Source: Sphingomonadales bacterium Ga0077557 (GTDB lineage Bacteria; Pseudomonadota; Alphaproteobacteria; Sphingomonadales; Sphingomonadaceae). From it: DNA of 59,621 bases. Of the stretch, positions 50,265 through 58,342 are shown one piece after another. The notes beneath the pieces were generated by a model, which was not told the DNA's origin, did no database searches, and was given only the letters and a program-made list of their open reading frames with translations. The DNA lies in assembly GCA_001464615.1 (NCBI GenBank), contig LNFI01000034.1, positions 1 through 59,621 of the forward strand, written 5' to 3'. The position numbers and the translations under genes are program-made. Every line of letters begins with the position of its first letter. Within the stretch, counting starts at the first letter, position 1.

Positions 50265-51254
50265 ATGAAAGCCGTTCATCTCACCCGCTTCGGTGGTCCT
50301 GACGTACTTCGCCTTGTTGAGCTGCCAACCCCCATTCCAGGCCCAGGCGAAATCCTCGTCCGCGTGCGCGCCGCAGGGATCAATTTCGCAGAAACACTGA
50401 TGCGCGAGGATCGCTACGCGATGACGCCGCCATTGCCTTCCATCCCCGGCGTGGAAGCGGCCGGTGTGATCGAAGCTTTTGGTGAAGAGGTGCGTGGATT
50501 TGAAATCGGTGCGCGCGTCGCAGCGCCATTGTTTGCCGCTGGCCTGCATCTCGGAGGCTATGCCGAGTATGTCGTGATCCCCGCAGAGTTCGTCGTGCCC
50601 CTGCCGGATGAGCTGTCCTTCGAAGAGGCGGCAGCATTGATGGTGCAGGGCCTGACGGCGGCATATCTGGTGAAACAGGCGGCACCAGCGGGCAAGACGG
50701 TTCTGATCAATGCCGCCGCCGGCGGGGTTGGCTCGCTGCTCGTCCAACTCGCGCGACAGGCTGGGGCGAAGACGATCGTCGCCACGGCTAGCACCGATAC
50801 CAAGCTCGACTTTGCCAGATCGCTCGGTGCGGATATCGGGATCGATTACACCCAGGCCGATTGGGCGACTGCATTGGACGATGCACTGGGCGGGGCGGGG
50901 CCGGACATCGTCTATGAATCGGTCGGCGGCGCGATCACTATGACCAGCCTTGTTGCGCTGGCACCGCTTGGCCAGATGATCGTTTATGGCGCGTTGAACA
51001 TACAACAGTTCCAGCTCGGCGTCCCCGAACTGCTCGGGCTGATCTTCAAGAATCAGTCGCTAACCGGATTCGCGCTTGCGCCACTTTTGACGCCAGAGAG
51101 TCTGAGGACCGATCTCGCCGCCTTGTTCGACCTGGTCGTGTCCGGCGCGCTGCGCGTCACGATCGGCGGTTCCTATCCGCTGGCGCGCGTCGCCGAAGCG
51201 CACCGCGATCTCGAGCAACGCGGGACCATGGGAAAGCTGGTCTTGCAGCCTTGA
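50265..51254 (+). CDS. NADPH:quinone reductase, MDR family
   Basis: This 329-residue medium-chain dehydrogenase has the GroES-like N-terminus (MKAVHLTRFGGPDVLRLVELP) and the Rossmann loop AAAGGVGSLLVQLARQAGA near residue 147. It lacks the zinc-ligand pattern of alcohol dehydrogenases, so it is of the zinc-free quinone oxidoreductase type. Probable NADPH-dependent reduction of quinones or alkenals. Start ATG fits the family. Divergent from hxlR, which likely controls it. Confidence 0.88.
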   Translation: MKAVHLTRFGGPDVLRLVELPTPIPGPGEILVRVRAAGINFAETLMREDRYAMTPPLPSIPGVEAAGVIEAFGEEVRGFEIGARVAAPLFAAGLHLGGYAEYVVIPAEFVVPLPDELSFEEAAALMVQGLTAAYLVKQAAPAGKTVLINAAAGGVGSLLVQLARQAGAKTIVATASTDTKLDFARSLGADIGIDYTQADWATALDDALGGAGPDIVYESVGGAITMTSLVALAPLGQMIVYGALNIQQFQLGVPELLGLIFKNQSLTGFALAPLLTPESLRTDLAALFDLVVSGALRVTIGGSYPLARVAEAHRDLEQRGTMGKLVLQP

Positions 51255-51451
51255 GGGTTCGCTAGTGCTCCAAGTTTCGTCGCGCGACCGCGATCATCTG
51301 ATATCACGCAAACGCTGATGCTCAAGTCGCTGCGGAGAACGGCGAGAGGGTACAGACCGGAACGCCGCCGATTTGGGCCAATGCCCGTGGCTAGTCGAAT
51401 AGCAGCTAGGCGCCCCTTACTGTTTCATGCGCATTATAATTTGCGTCGGCG

Positions 51452-51477
51452 GGAATAAACATCGGCTCACGCCGGTC
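51452..51477 (+). promoter_or_regulatory. Possible ECF-type promoter before the metallophosphoesterase
   Basis: GGAATAAAC (51452-51460), a 16-base gap from GGAAT, and CGGTC (51473-51477) resemble ECF -35/-10 elements, 30 bases before the start. If real, the sigma factor at 52805 could drive its own operon. The match is weak. Confidence 0.3.
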
Positions 51478-51506
51478 TTGGCTTCAGACCCACCCTGGAG
51501 TGACCG

Positions 51507-52439
51507 ATGGACGACGATATCCGAACAGACCGCCGCGAAGCGCTGAAATGCATGGCCTGGGCCGGGACTGGAGCCCTATGGGCATTGCATGGCGGGATTG
51601 CGTCGAGCGCGATCATCGATGTCGCGGTGGCGAGCCCGGCTAAATCGCCGGCCAGCTTTAGCTTCCTGCAGCTAAGCGACAGCCATATCGGTTTTTCCAA
51701 GCCGGCCAATCCCGACGCCCGCACCACCTATCGCGAAGCGATCGCCAAAGTGCAGGCGCTAGCCGTTAAACCGGATTTCATCATCCACACCGGCGACATC
51801 TCGCAGCTCTCGCGCGACGAGGAATTCGACGACGCCGACCAGATCCTGCGCGAATGCGGCATCCAGACCTATTTCGTACCTGGCGAGCATGACATGGTCG
51901 ACGAAGGCGGCGGCAAGGCTTTCCTGTCGCGCTACGGCAAGGGCAGCAAGGGCGCGGGCTGGTTCTGCTTCGATCATGGCGGTGTCCATTTCGTCGGGCT
52001 GGTCAATGTCGCCGATTTGAAGCCCGGCGGGATGGGCAATCTCGGTGCGGAACAGATGCTGTGGCTCAGGCGCGATCTCGCCGGACTCTCGGCTTCCACG
52101 CCGATCGTCGTGTTCGCGCACATTCCGCTATGGACGGTCTATGCCGAATGGGGCTGGGGCACAGATGACGCCCAAAACGCACTTGGTTTGCTGCGCCGGT
52201 TTGGGTCGGTGACGATTCTCAACGGCCACATCCATCAGATCGCCCAGAAGGTCGAAGGGCGGATGACGTTCCATACGGCCCGTTCCACCGCATTTCCTCA
52301 GCCAATGCCCGGCACGGCTCCCTCGCCCGGCCCGCAACTCGTCCCGCCGGGCCAGTTGCGCAATCTACTGGGGATCACCGACGTTACGTTCGTGCGGGGC
52401 GACCATCGTATCGCGCTCGTCGATTCCACGCTCGCCTGA
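51507..52439 (+). CDS. Metallophosphoesterase, probably exported
   Basis: This 310-residue protein has metal-ligand motifs of the calcineurin-like family: LSDSHIG with D58 and H60, HTGDISQ (D97), VPGEHDM (E127, H128, D129), FAHIPLW and NGHIHQ. The usual GNHD asparagine is replaced by glutamate at 127. The N-terminus with RREALK and a hydrophobic stretch (GTGALWALHGGIASSAIIDV) suggests a twin-arginine-like or other export signal. Its substrate is unknown. It heads a four-gene unit with cupredoxin, ECF sigma and anti-sigma. Confidence 0.82.
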   Translation: MDDDIRTDRREALKCMAWAGTGALWALHGGIASSAIIDVAVASPAKSPASFSFLQLSDSHIGFSKPANPDARTTYREAIAKVQALAVKPDFIIHTGDISQLSRDEEFDDADQILRECGIQTYFVPGEHDMVDEGGGKAFLSRYGKGSKGAGWFCFDHGGVHFVGLVNVADLKPGGMGNLGAEQMLWLRRDLAGLSASTPIVVFAHIPLWTVYAEWGWGTDDAQNALGLLRRFGSVTILNGHIHQIAQKVEGRMTFHTARSTAFPQPMPGTAPSPGPQLVPPGQLRNLLGITDVTFVRGDHRIALVDSTLA

Positions 52440-52450
52440 AAGGCCCCTCG

Positions 52451-52789
52451 ATGAATCGTCTAGCCTTTGCGGTCTGTTGTACCGTGCTCGCCGTACCTGC
52501 CGCCATCGCACTCTCGGCCCTGGCGCCCGCCCCGGTTCCTGCGGCGGTGCACATCTCGAATTTTACGTTCGGACCCAAGATATTGACCCTAAGGGTCGGC
52601 CAAACAATGACCTGGACCAATGATGACGACATTCCGCACACCGTCGTTGCAACCGACAAGAGCTTCCGGTCGAAGGTACTCGACACCGGCCAGTCGTTCA
52701 GCGTCACTTTCACCAAGCCGGGCGCGGTCGCCTATTTCTGCTCGCTCCATCCGATGATGACGGGCAAGATCGTGGTTATGGCGCGCTAG
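52451..52789 (+). CDS. Small cupredoxin (amicyanin/plastocyanin-like)
   Basis: This 112-residue blue-copper protein has an N-terminal hydrophobic signal (FAVCCTVLAVPAAIALSALA) and a cupredoxin core. The type 1 copper ligands are H63 (DDIPHTVV), C97, H100 and M103 (FCSLHPMM), with the C-x2-H-x2-M spacing of amicyanin. It should carry electrons in the periplasm. It follows the metallophosphoesterase by 11 bases and precedes the ECF sigma by 15. Confidence 0.9.
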   Translation: MNRLAFAVCCTVLAVPAAIALSALAPAPVPAAVHISNFTFGPKILTLRVGQTMTWTNDDDIPHTVVATDKSFRSKVLDTGQSFSVTFTKPGAVAYFCSLHPMMTGKIVVMAR

Positions 52790-52804
52790 TCGAAGGAGCG
52801 AAGA

Positions 52805-53410
52805 GTGATCGGCGGCTTTCGGCCCAGACTGATCGGCGGGCGGGACGGAGCGCCAGATCCTCAACTGCGTTTCCGTGAGCTGATGCTGCCGCACCTCGAC
52901 GCCGCCTACAACCTTGCCCGTTATTTGGCGGGCGATACGAGCCTTGCCGAGGATGTCGTGCAGGAAGCGTTTCTGCGCGCGTTTAGGGCGATCGATACCT
53001 ATCGTGACGGATCGGCCCGCGCCTGGCTGTTCGCGATCCTGCGCAATTGCTGGCACGACCGCGTGAACGAACAAGTGCGCCGCGAGCGAGTGGTGATGTC
53101 CGAGGTCGCACTATCCGAAACCCAGGCACTCGCCGTGGCGAATGTCGCCGATGATGGCGATACGCCCGAAACCGGGCTGGCGCGCGCGCGTGAGGTCGAC
53201 ACGGTGCGCGGCGTGATCGCCGATCTGCCCGAGCCGTTCCGCGAAACGCTGTTGCTGCGCGAGATGGAAGATTTTTCGTATCGCGAGATTGCGACGATGA
53301 CCGGTGTCCCGATCGGAACGGTCATGTCGCGGCTCGCCCGCGCGCGCGACATGCTGACGAATCTGCTGCTGCCGCTGCGCGATGAAATCCGGGAGGAGCG
53401 CCAGCGATGA
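52805..53410 (+). CDS. ECF sigma factor
   Basis: This 201-residue ECF sigma factor has region 2 with LPHLDAAYNLARYLAGDTSLAEDVVQEAFLRAFRAI and region 4 with ADLPEPFRETLLLREMEDFSYREIATMTGVPIGTVMSRLARARDML. GTG is the start, with AAGGAG 6 bases upstream. It is followed, with a four-base overlap (ATGA), by its zinc-finger-type anti-sigma gene. It likely autoregulates this redox/copper unit. Confidence 0.9.
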   Translation: MIGGFRPRLIGGRDGAPDPQLRFRELMLPHLDAAYNLARYLAGDTSLAEDVVQEAFLRAFRAIDTYRDGSARAWLFAILRNCWHDRVNEQVRRERVVMSEVALSETQALAVANVADDGDTPETGLARAREVDTVRGVIADLPEPFRETLLLREMEDFSYREIATMTGVPIGTVMSRLARARDMLTNLLLPLRDEIREERQR

Positions 53411-54147
53411 CATCATGCGCCGATCGGGAGATGCTGTTGCATGCGTTGCTCGACAACGAACTGGACGCGGCCAACGCCGCGGCGATCGAGACGCATTTGC
53501 GCGGTTGCAGCGATTGCGCGGCGCGGTTCGAACGGCTGCGCGCGTTGCATGGCGTGCTGCGGGACGAGGCGTTGCGATATAAAGCCCCCATCGGCCTGAT
53601 CGACCGGATCGAATCCGTCCTGCCGGCGCCCACCCGCGCCAATCCCTGGCGGGCGCGGCTCGGTTGGGCAGGTGGCGGTGCAGGAGTGGCAATGGCGGCT
53701 AGCCTCGCGTTGATGCTGACAACCGCGCAGCCCGTTTCCCCGGAGTTGGAGCAGCAGCTCGTTGCGAGCCATGTCCGCTCGCTCCTGGCGGATCATCTGG
53801 TCGATATCCCGACGTCCGACCGGCATCTCGTCAAACCCTGGTTCAACGGCAAGATCAATTTCTCGCCCCCGACACCAAATTTGGCAGCTCAGGGATTTCC
53901 GCTGGTCGGCGGGCGACTGGATTATATCGGGGACCGGACGGTTGCCGCGATCATCTATCGTCGCAGGCTCCACACGATAAACCTTTTCGTGTGGCCGGCC
54001 ACGTCGGACGATCCTGCGACGACTATGCAGATGGAGGGATATTCGGTTCGCCACTGGATACGGGACGGCCTCTCCTACTACGCGGTCTCTGACGTTGCGC
54101 CCGCCGACCTTGCGCTCTTCGAAACGAGCTTCACGCGGGGAGCATAG
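53407..54147 (+). CDS. Anti-sigma factor, ZAS/zf-HC2 type
   Basis: This 246-residue membrane anti-sigma has the zinc motif H30-x3-C34-x2-C37 in THLRGCSDCAARFERL, near the N-terminus, as in ZAS anti-sigma factors that sense redox state. One membrane segment follows near residues 92-110 (GGAGVAMAASLALMLTTA). The periplasmic part contains VDIPTSDRHLVKPWFNGKINFSPP, which I recognise from anti-sigma proteins of this group. It partners the preceding ECF sigma. Confidence 0.87.
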   Translation: MTSCADREMLLHALLDNELDAANAAAIETHLRGCSDCAARFERLRALHGVLRDEALRYKAPIGLIDRIESVLPAPTRANPWRARLGWAGGGAGVAMAASLALMLTTAQPVSPELEQQLVASHVRSLLADHLVDIPTSDRHLVKPWFNGKINFSPPTPNLAAQGFPLVGGRLDYIGDRTVAAIIYRRRLHTINLFVWPATSDDPATTMQMEGYSVRHWIRDGLSYYAVSDVAPADLALFETSFTRGA

Positions 54148-54378
54148 TATCTGCCCGCTCATTGTAGGCGGCACCGGGGGCAGCTCAATAACGCCGCACT
54201 TGAACGCACGCCGTCGGCACGAGCGGCGCGACGATCACCTACTCCGCGTCAGTCCGATCGTCTCTGAGGCGCGGCCGTATGCGGCCATGCAGCGAACAGG
54301 CGGTGGGACTGCAAATGATGTCTTCCAGGTCTGGTGTTGCAACCGGCCGGCATCATATTGAAAGCCGATAGCCCGCCG

Positions 54379-55227
54379 TTACGCTATCGCTCTAACCCGG
54401 CCTGTGACTTGCGCGCGCCCACCGGGCGTAGAGGAAGCATTGGCGTAAAGCTGGCAGGGCACTCCCATATCTTCACCTTGAATCACTTCGATCGTTTCAT
54501 CGCTAATAATGGCTAGGTGACGAAGATAGGCCACGAGCGCCGCTGCGGCTGCTCCGGTGGCTGGATCTTCGTAAACACCGCCAGCCGCGAACGGGTTGCG
54601 AGCATGAAAACGCGAAGTGCTTTCGGCTTGGACCAAACTGATCGTCGCGAGGTCCCATTCGCGCATCAACTGCGCGCCCATCAGCATATCGTACCTCATC
54701 GCAGCGAGGCGCTCACGATCGCGAAGCGCAAGCAATAAATGGCGCGCCCCTGCATCAATAATCGCGGGCGGAATATTATCGTCAAGGTCAGTTTTTGTCA
54801 GCGAGAAAAGCTCTAGTGATCGATTAATTAGTACGCTTGACGCTGGTTCATTCCGTGTTGGCGCGGAAGTTAAAATAGCGCTCAATTGAGTCCCGTCCCC
54901 GAAACCCTCTACGGTTGCTTCACCTTCGTTCAATTCCAGGTTGATCGGTCCATTCTCACCGCAGTTGAACAGCGCAGCACCCAAAGCAATCGTAGCATGA
55001 CCACAGAAAGAAACCTCTGCTTCTGGCGCAAAGTATCTGACGCGATAGCCGGTGACAGTTGGCGCAGCGAAAACAGTCTCAGAATATCCGACGTCCGAGG
55101 CGATCCTCTGCATTTCATCAGAATCCGGCAACTTGTCGCAGATCACTACGCCAGCAGGATTTCCACCAGAGCCATTGCACGTGAATGCCGCAAACCTTTG
55201 AACCTTCAGAACACACTCCTTCGGCAA
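54379..55227 (-). CDS. PhzF-family isomerase
   Basis: This protein of 282 residues (TTG start) or about 276 (CTG start) belongs to the PhzF family of trans-2,3-dihydro-3-hydroxyanthranilate isomerase-like proteins: VQRFAAFTCNGSGGNPAGVVIC, then SETVFAAP, SFCGHATIALGAAL and DPATGAAAAALVAYL. The catalytic glutamate is E50 in the TTG numbering. The function of most such proteins is unknown. The start is odd: the only good ribosome site, AAGGAG, lies just before a CTG at 55209, while TTG 55227 has almost no spacing. No neighbours of a phenazine pathway are present. Confidence 0.82.
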   Translation of the reverse strand: MPKECVLKVQRFAAFTCNGSGGNPAGVVICDKLPDSDEMQRIASDVGYSETVFAAPTVTGYRVRYFAPEAEVSFCGHATIALGAALFNCGENGPINLELNEGEATVEGFGDGTQLSAILTSAPTRNEPASSVLINRSLELFSLTKTDLDDNIPPAIIDAGARHLLLALRDRERLAAMRYDMLMGAQLMREWDLATISLVQAESTSRFHARNPFAAGGVYEDPATGAAAAALVAYLRHLAIISDETIEVIQGEDMGVPCQLYANASSTPGGRAQVTGRVRAIA

Positions 55228-55363
55228 TTCCTGTACAAGTCCGCTTTTAGACGATCTGCCGGCTATCTCGCAGGCCGTTTCGCGTCAGAAAATTACAGCT
55301 CCGTCCGATCGGCGCGGGATGAAAATATTTCCAAAAATCGTTACGCTTTGTTATGTTGAGTTG

Positions 55364-55843
55364 ATGACGATACACAAATTAAATTTGCCTCTCAAAGGGG
55401 GCTGTCGGTGCGGTCGAACGCGGTTCCAAATTGATGCTCGACCCCTTATGACCCACGCATGTCATTGCCGAGGTTGTCAGATTATGACGGCCAGCGCTTT
55501 TTCCCTAACTGTTGCCGTTCCATCGGCTGCCTTCAACATTGTCGAAGGAAATCCAGTGCCTGGCGGTTTGCGAAACCCCAAGGAACCTTACATGCATTGC
55601 GACTGGTGCAAAGCGTGGGTTTTTACCAAAAAGGAGCCTGACGCAGGCTATATAAATGTCCGCGCCATGATGCTTGATGACCCGTCTTGGTTTGAGCCCT
55701 TTATAGAAGTCTGGACCAGCGAGAAACTGTCCTGGGCATCAACACCTGCAAAGCACGGGTTCGCGAAAGAGCCGGATATGAGCGCCTACCCGTCCTTGCT
55801 GCGGGAGTTCGCAGCTTCTGACATAGGCTCATCTTTTATCTGA
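55364..55843 (+). CDS. GFA-family protein (glutathione-dependent formaldehyde-activating like)
   Basis: This 159-residue zinc protein has KGGCRCGRTRF, ACHCRGCQIMT and HCDWCKAWVFTKK, giving the cysteine pairs of the CENP-V/GFA fold. Its reaction is unknown. ATG 55364 gives the usual N-terminus; an in-frame start at 55319 is less likely. It diverges from the phzF gene. Its tail overlaps the IS5 remnant on the other strand. Confidence 0.85.
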   Translation: MTIHKLNLPLKGGCRCGRTRFQIDARPLMTHACHCRGCQIMTASAFSLTVAVPSAAFNIVEGNPVPGGLRNPKEPYMHCDWCKAWVFTKKEPDAGYINVRAMMLDDPSWFEPFIEVWTSEKLSWASTPAKHGFAKEPDMSAYPSLLREFAASDIGSSFI

Positions 55844-55859
55844 AAAGGGTTCTTATCAG

Positions 55860-56008
55860 CGTCCAGAGTAATTGTAGCCACCAGATGACGCTAGCGGCGA
55901 TGGCCGCCGGGATGTTTTAATGTTGCGATCGAAGCGCGTTGCGACCCTTCACGCGGCAGAACATGCGCTCGATGACAATGCGCTGCTGGTAGATTTTCGT
56001 GTCTCGTC
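55860..56008 (-). pseudogene. IS5-family transposase remnant (3' end)
   Basis: On the minus strand, KIYQQRIVIERMFCRVKGRNALRSQH, an in-frame TAA, then NIPAAIAASVIWWL match the C-terminus of IS5-type transposases (the Y-x-x-R/E-x-x-x-ERMFCR region with the catalytic glutamate). The N-terminal two thirds are gone. No terminal inverted repeats were recognised. It marks a past insertion next to the P460/copA junction. Confidence 0.6.
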
Positions 56009-56224
56009 TCCTGGCCGATGACTTTCTGCGATCGCGGTTACCTTTTCGACAATGTCGGCACGAGCGCTTTTACCCAAGGCAGCGAACGCGGGCGCGGCCA
56101 AACCGATGTTGCGGAAAAAATCTACAGCGTCGCTGACGGGGTCTCGGCCTGCGCCGGCAAGTTAGTTCCAGTCGACGAGTTCGAACGCGATGTTGTCCCG
56201 TCCTGCATTCGCTAGAATGCCGCT

Positions 56225-56514
56225 CACGCGCTCTGGTCGGCAAATGCGAAAGGCCCAGAAGCCGAGCAGACCGGCCAATTCCTGACCGAGCAGCGCGCCT
56301 ATCTCGACCTTCACATTCGAGACCGGAACGGTTTTCCATCGGGTTGGGGCTTTTTCGAGGTCGACCGCAACAAGCCTGCGCGGGTGCTGCCAACTTCGGC
56401 AGCTGCTATTCGTGTCACCAGCAGCATGCCGCGACGCAAACGACGTTTGTTCAATTCTATCCGACGGCAAACCCGATCGCGATCAAGGCGGGCAATTTCG
56501 ATGCCAAAGAATAA
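56225..56514 (+). pseudogene. Cytochrome P460-like remnant
   Basis: EAEQTGQFLTEQRAYLDLHIRDRN and WGFFEVDRNKPARVLP, then after a one-base shift FGSCYSCHQQHAATQTTFVQFYPTANP and a stop at 56512, match the C-terminal half of cytochrome P460, with the heme-c motif C-x-x-C-H. The N-terminal half is missing. It is a broken gene immediately upstream of truncated copA; the bases between 56515 and about 56660 are AT-richer and unassigned. Confidence 0.6.
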
Positions 56515-56677
56515 CAGCCAACATCAATCCCGGCCCGTCGGTCTACGCCTTTGGCACCGGCTCGTTTGGTCTAACACTTACACAAATCCTTACACACTTT
56601 GCGGTTTCGCCACAAATTATAACGTATTCTCAATAATATACGGTTGCCTCGTCCCACTCAAGATCGCGCGTCAGACA

Positions 56678-58342
56678 ATGATGATCGACGGTCGCCCATC
56701 CCGCGCAATAGGGATCAACGGCACTGTGCCTGGGCCCCTGATCCGCCTGCGAGAGGGTCAGAATGTTCGCCTCAATGTCATCAACGATCTCGACGAGGAC
56801 AGCTCGATCCACTGGCACGGCCTGCTCGTGCCGATGCAGTTCGATGGCGTGCCCGGCATCTCGTTTCCCGGCATCAAGCCGCGATCAAAATTCGTGTATG
56901 AATTCCCGATCAAGCAGGCTGGCACCTATTGGTATCACAGCCATTCGGGGATGCAGGAGCAGCTCGGCCATTACGGTCCGATCGTGATCGATCCCGCGGG
57001 CACCGATCCGGTCGGGTTCGACCGCGAGCATGTCATCGTGCTGTCCGATCACAGCCAGATGTCGCCGGAAGCGATCTTCCGGAAAATGAAGCTGATGCCG
57101 GGCTATTTCAATTACCAGAAGCAGACGCTCTCTGGACTGTTGGCCGGCAAGAACCAGTCGCTCGACCAACGCGTCATGTGGGGCGGGATGCGGATGGACC
57201 CGACCGACATTTCCGACGCCAACGGATCGACCTACAATTTCCTCGTCAACGGGCACGGGCCACAGGATAACTGGACCGCGTTGTTCAAACCTGGCGAGCG
57301 CGTGCGGCTGCGGATCATCAACGCGTCGTCGATGACGACCTTCAACGTCCGCATTCCGGGGCTGAAGCTCACCATCGTCCAGGCCGACGGCCAGAACGTC
57401 CGCCCGGTCACGGTCGACGAATTCCAGATCGGGGTCGCGGAGACCTACGACGCCGTCGTCGAGCCGACCGACGACCGGGCCTACACCTTCGTTGGCGAGG
57501 CGGTCGATCGTTCGGGCATGGCGCGCGCGACGCTAGCCCCCCGCGCCGGTATGGCCGCAGAGGTGCCGCCGCTGCGCAAGCGGCCGCTTGCGACCATGAA
57601 GGACATGGGCATGGGCGGTATGGGATCGATGGGCGGCATGTCGGGCATGGACATGTCGGGTTCAGGCGGCAGGCATGGCCTGGCCGACGGCGCGATGGCC
57701 GGCATGGATATGGGCAAGAAGGACGTCGCGACGCCGGGCATGGCTCGCGACGACAAGATGCAGGGCATGAGCATGTCCGGCATGGACATGAAGATGCGCG
57801 ACTTCTCCAACGCGCCCAAGATCGAGAAGAATCCGGGCGTGCAAACGGTCGCGATGAGCCCGGTCGATCGCACCAGCGAGCCCGGTCAGGTGCTGGAGAA
57901 TGTCGGTCACCGCGTGCTGGTCTACCGCGATCTGATGGCGCTGGCGCGCAACCCCGACGTACGTGCGCCGACCCGTTCGCTCGACATCCACCTGACTGGC
58001 AACATGGAACGGTTCATGTGGTCGTTCGACGGGGTGAAGATGTCGGACACGATGGAACCGTTCCCGTTCATCGAGGGCGAGCGGGTGCGGGTAACGCTCA
58101 TCAACGACACGATGATGGCGCATCCCATCCACCTGCACGGTCACTTCTTCGAGCTGGTCACCGGGCACGGCGAGCATTCGCCGCGCAAGCACACGGTCAT
58201 CGTCCAGCCGGGCGGCAAGGTGAGTTGGGACCTGACTGCGGACGCCGTTGGCGACTGGGCGTTCCACTGCCATCTGCTCTACCACATGATGGCGGGGATG
58301 ATGCGTGTCGTCTGCGTGCGCCCACGCGGAGAGGCCGCATGA
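56678..58342 (+). CDS. copA: Copper-resistance multicopper oxidase CopA, 5'-truncated
   Basis: The coding part starting MMIDGRPSRAIGINGTVPGPLIR matches CopA from its first cupredoxin strand onward. It keeps all copper-ligand motifs: SIHWHG, WYHSHSGMQ, HPIHLHGH and HCHLLYHMMAGM. A methionine-rich segment (GMGGMGSMGGMSGMDMSG) lies in the middle. The expected twin-arginine signal peptide and first 40-60 residues are absent; the open frame continues upstream to 56384, but that part is P460 and AT-rich DNA, not CopA. Unless a new start supplies a signal, the enzyme would stay in the cytoplasm. It overlaps copB by four bases. Copper oxidation in the periplasm is the family role. Confidence 0.82.
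   Translation: MMIDGRPSRAIGINGTVPGPLIRLREGQNVRLNVINDLDEDSSIHWHGLLVPMQFDGVPGISFPGIKPRSKFVYEFPIKQAGTYWYHSHSGMQEQLGHYGPIVIDPAGTDPVGFDREHVIVLSDHSQMSPEAIFRKMKLMPGYFNYQKQTLSGLLAGKNQSLDQRVMWGGMRMDPTDISDANGSTYNFLVNGHGPQDNWTALFKPGERVRLRIINASSMTTFNVRIPGLKLTIVQADGQNVRPVTVDEFQIGVAETYDAVVEPTDDRAYTFVGEAVDRSGMARATLAPRAGMAAEVPPLRKRPLATMKDMGMGGMGSMGGMSGMDMSGSGGRHGLADGAMAGMDMGKKDVATPGMARDDKMQGMSMSGMDMKMRDFSNAPKIEKNPGVQTVAMSPVDRTSEPGQVLENVGHRVLVYRDLMALARNPDVRAPTRSLDIHLTGNMERFMWSFDGVKMSDTMEPFPFIEGERVRVTLINDTMMAHPIHLHGHFFELVTGHGEHSPRKHTVIVQPGGKVSWDLTADAVGDWAFHCHLLYHMMAGMMRVVCVRPRGEAA

Noticed and set aside
56070..56393. Minus-strand frame upstream of copA
   Set aside because: The plus strand here matches cytochrome P460. 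The piece at 56040-56220 could belong to another broken gene, but no family could be named.
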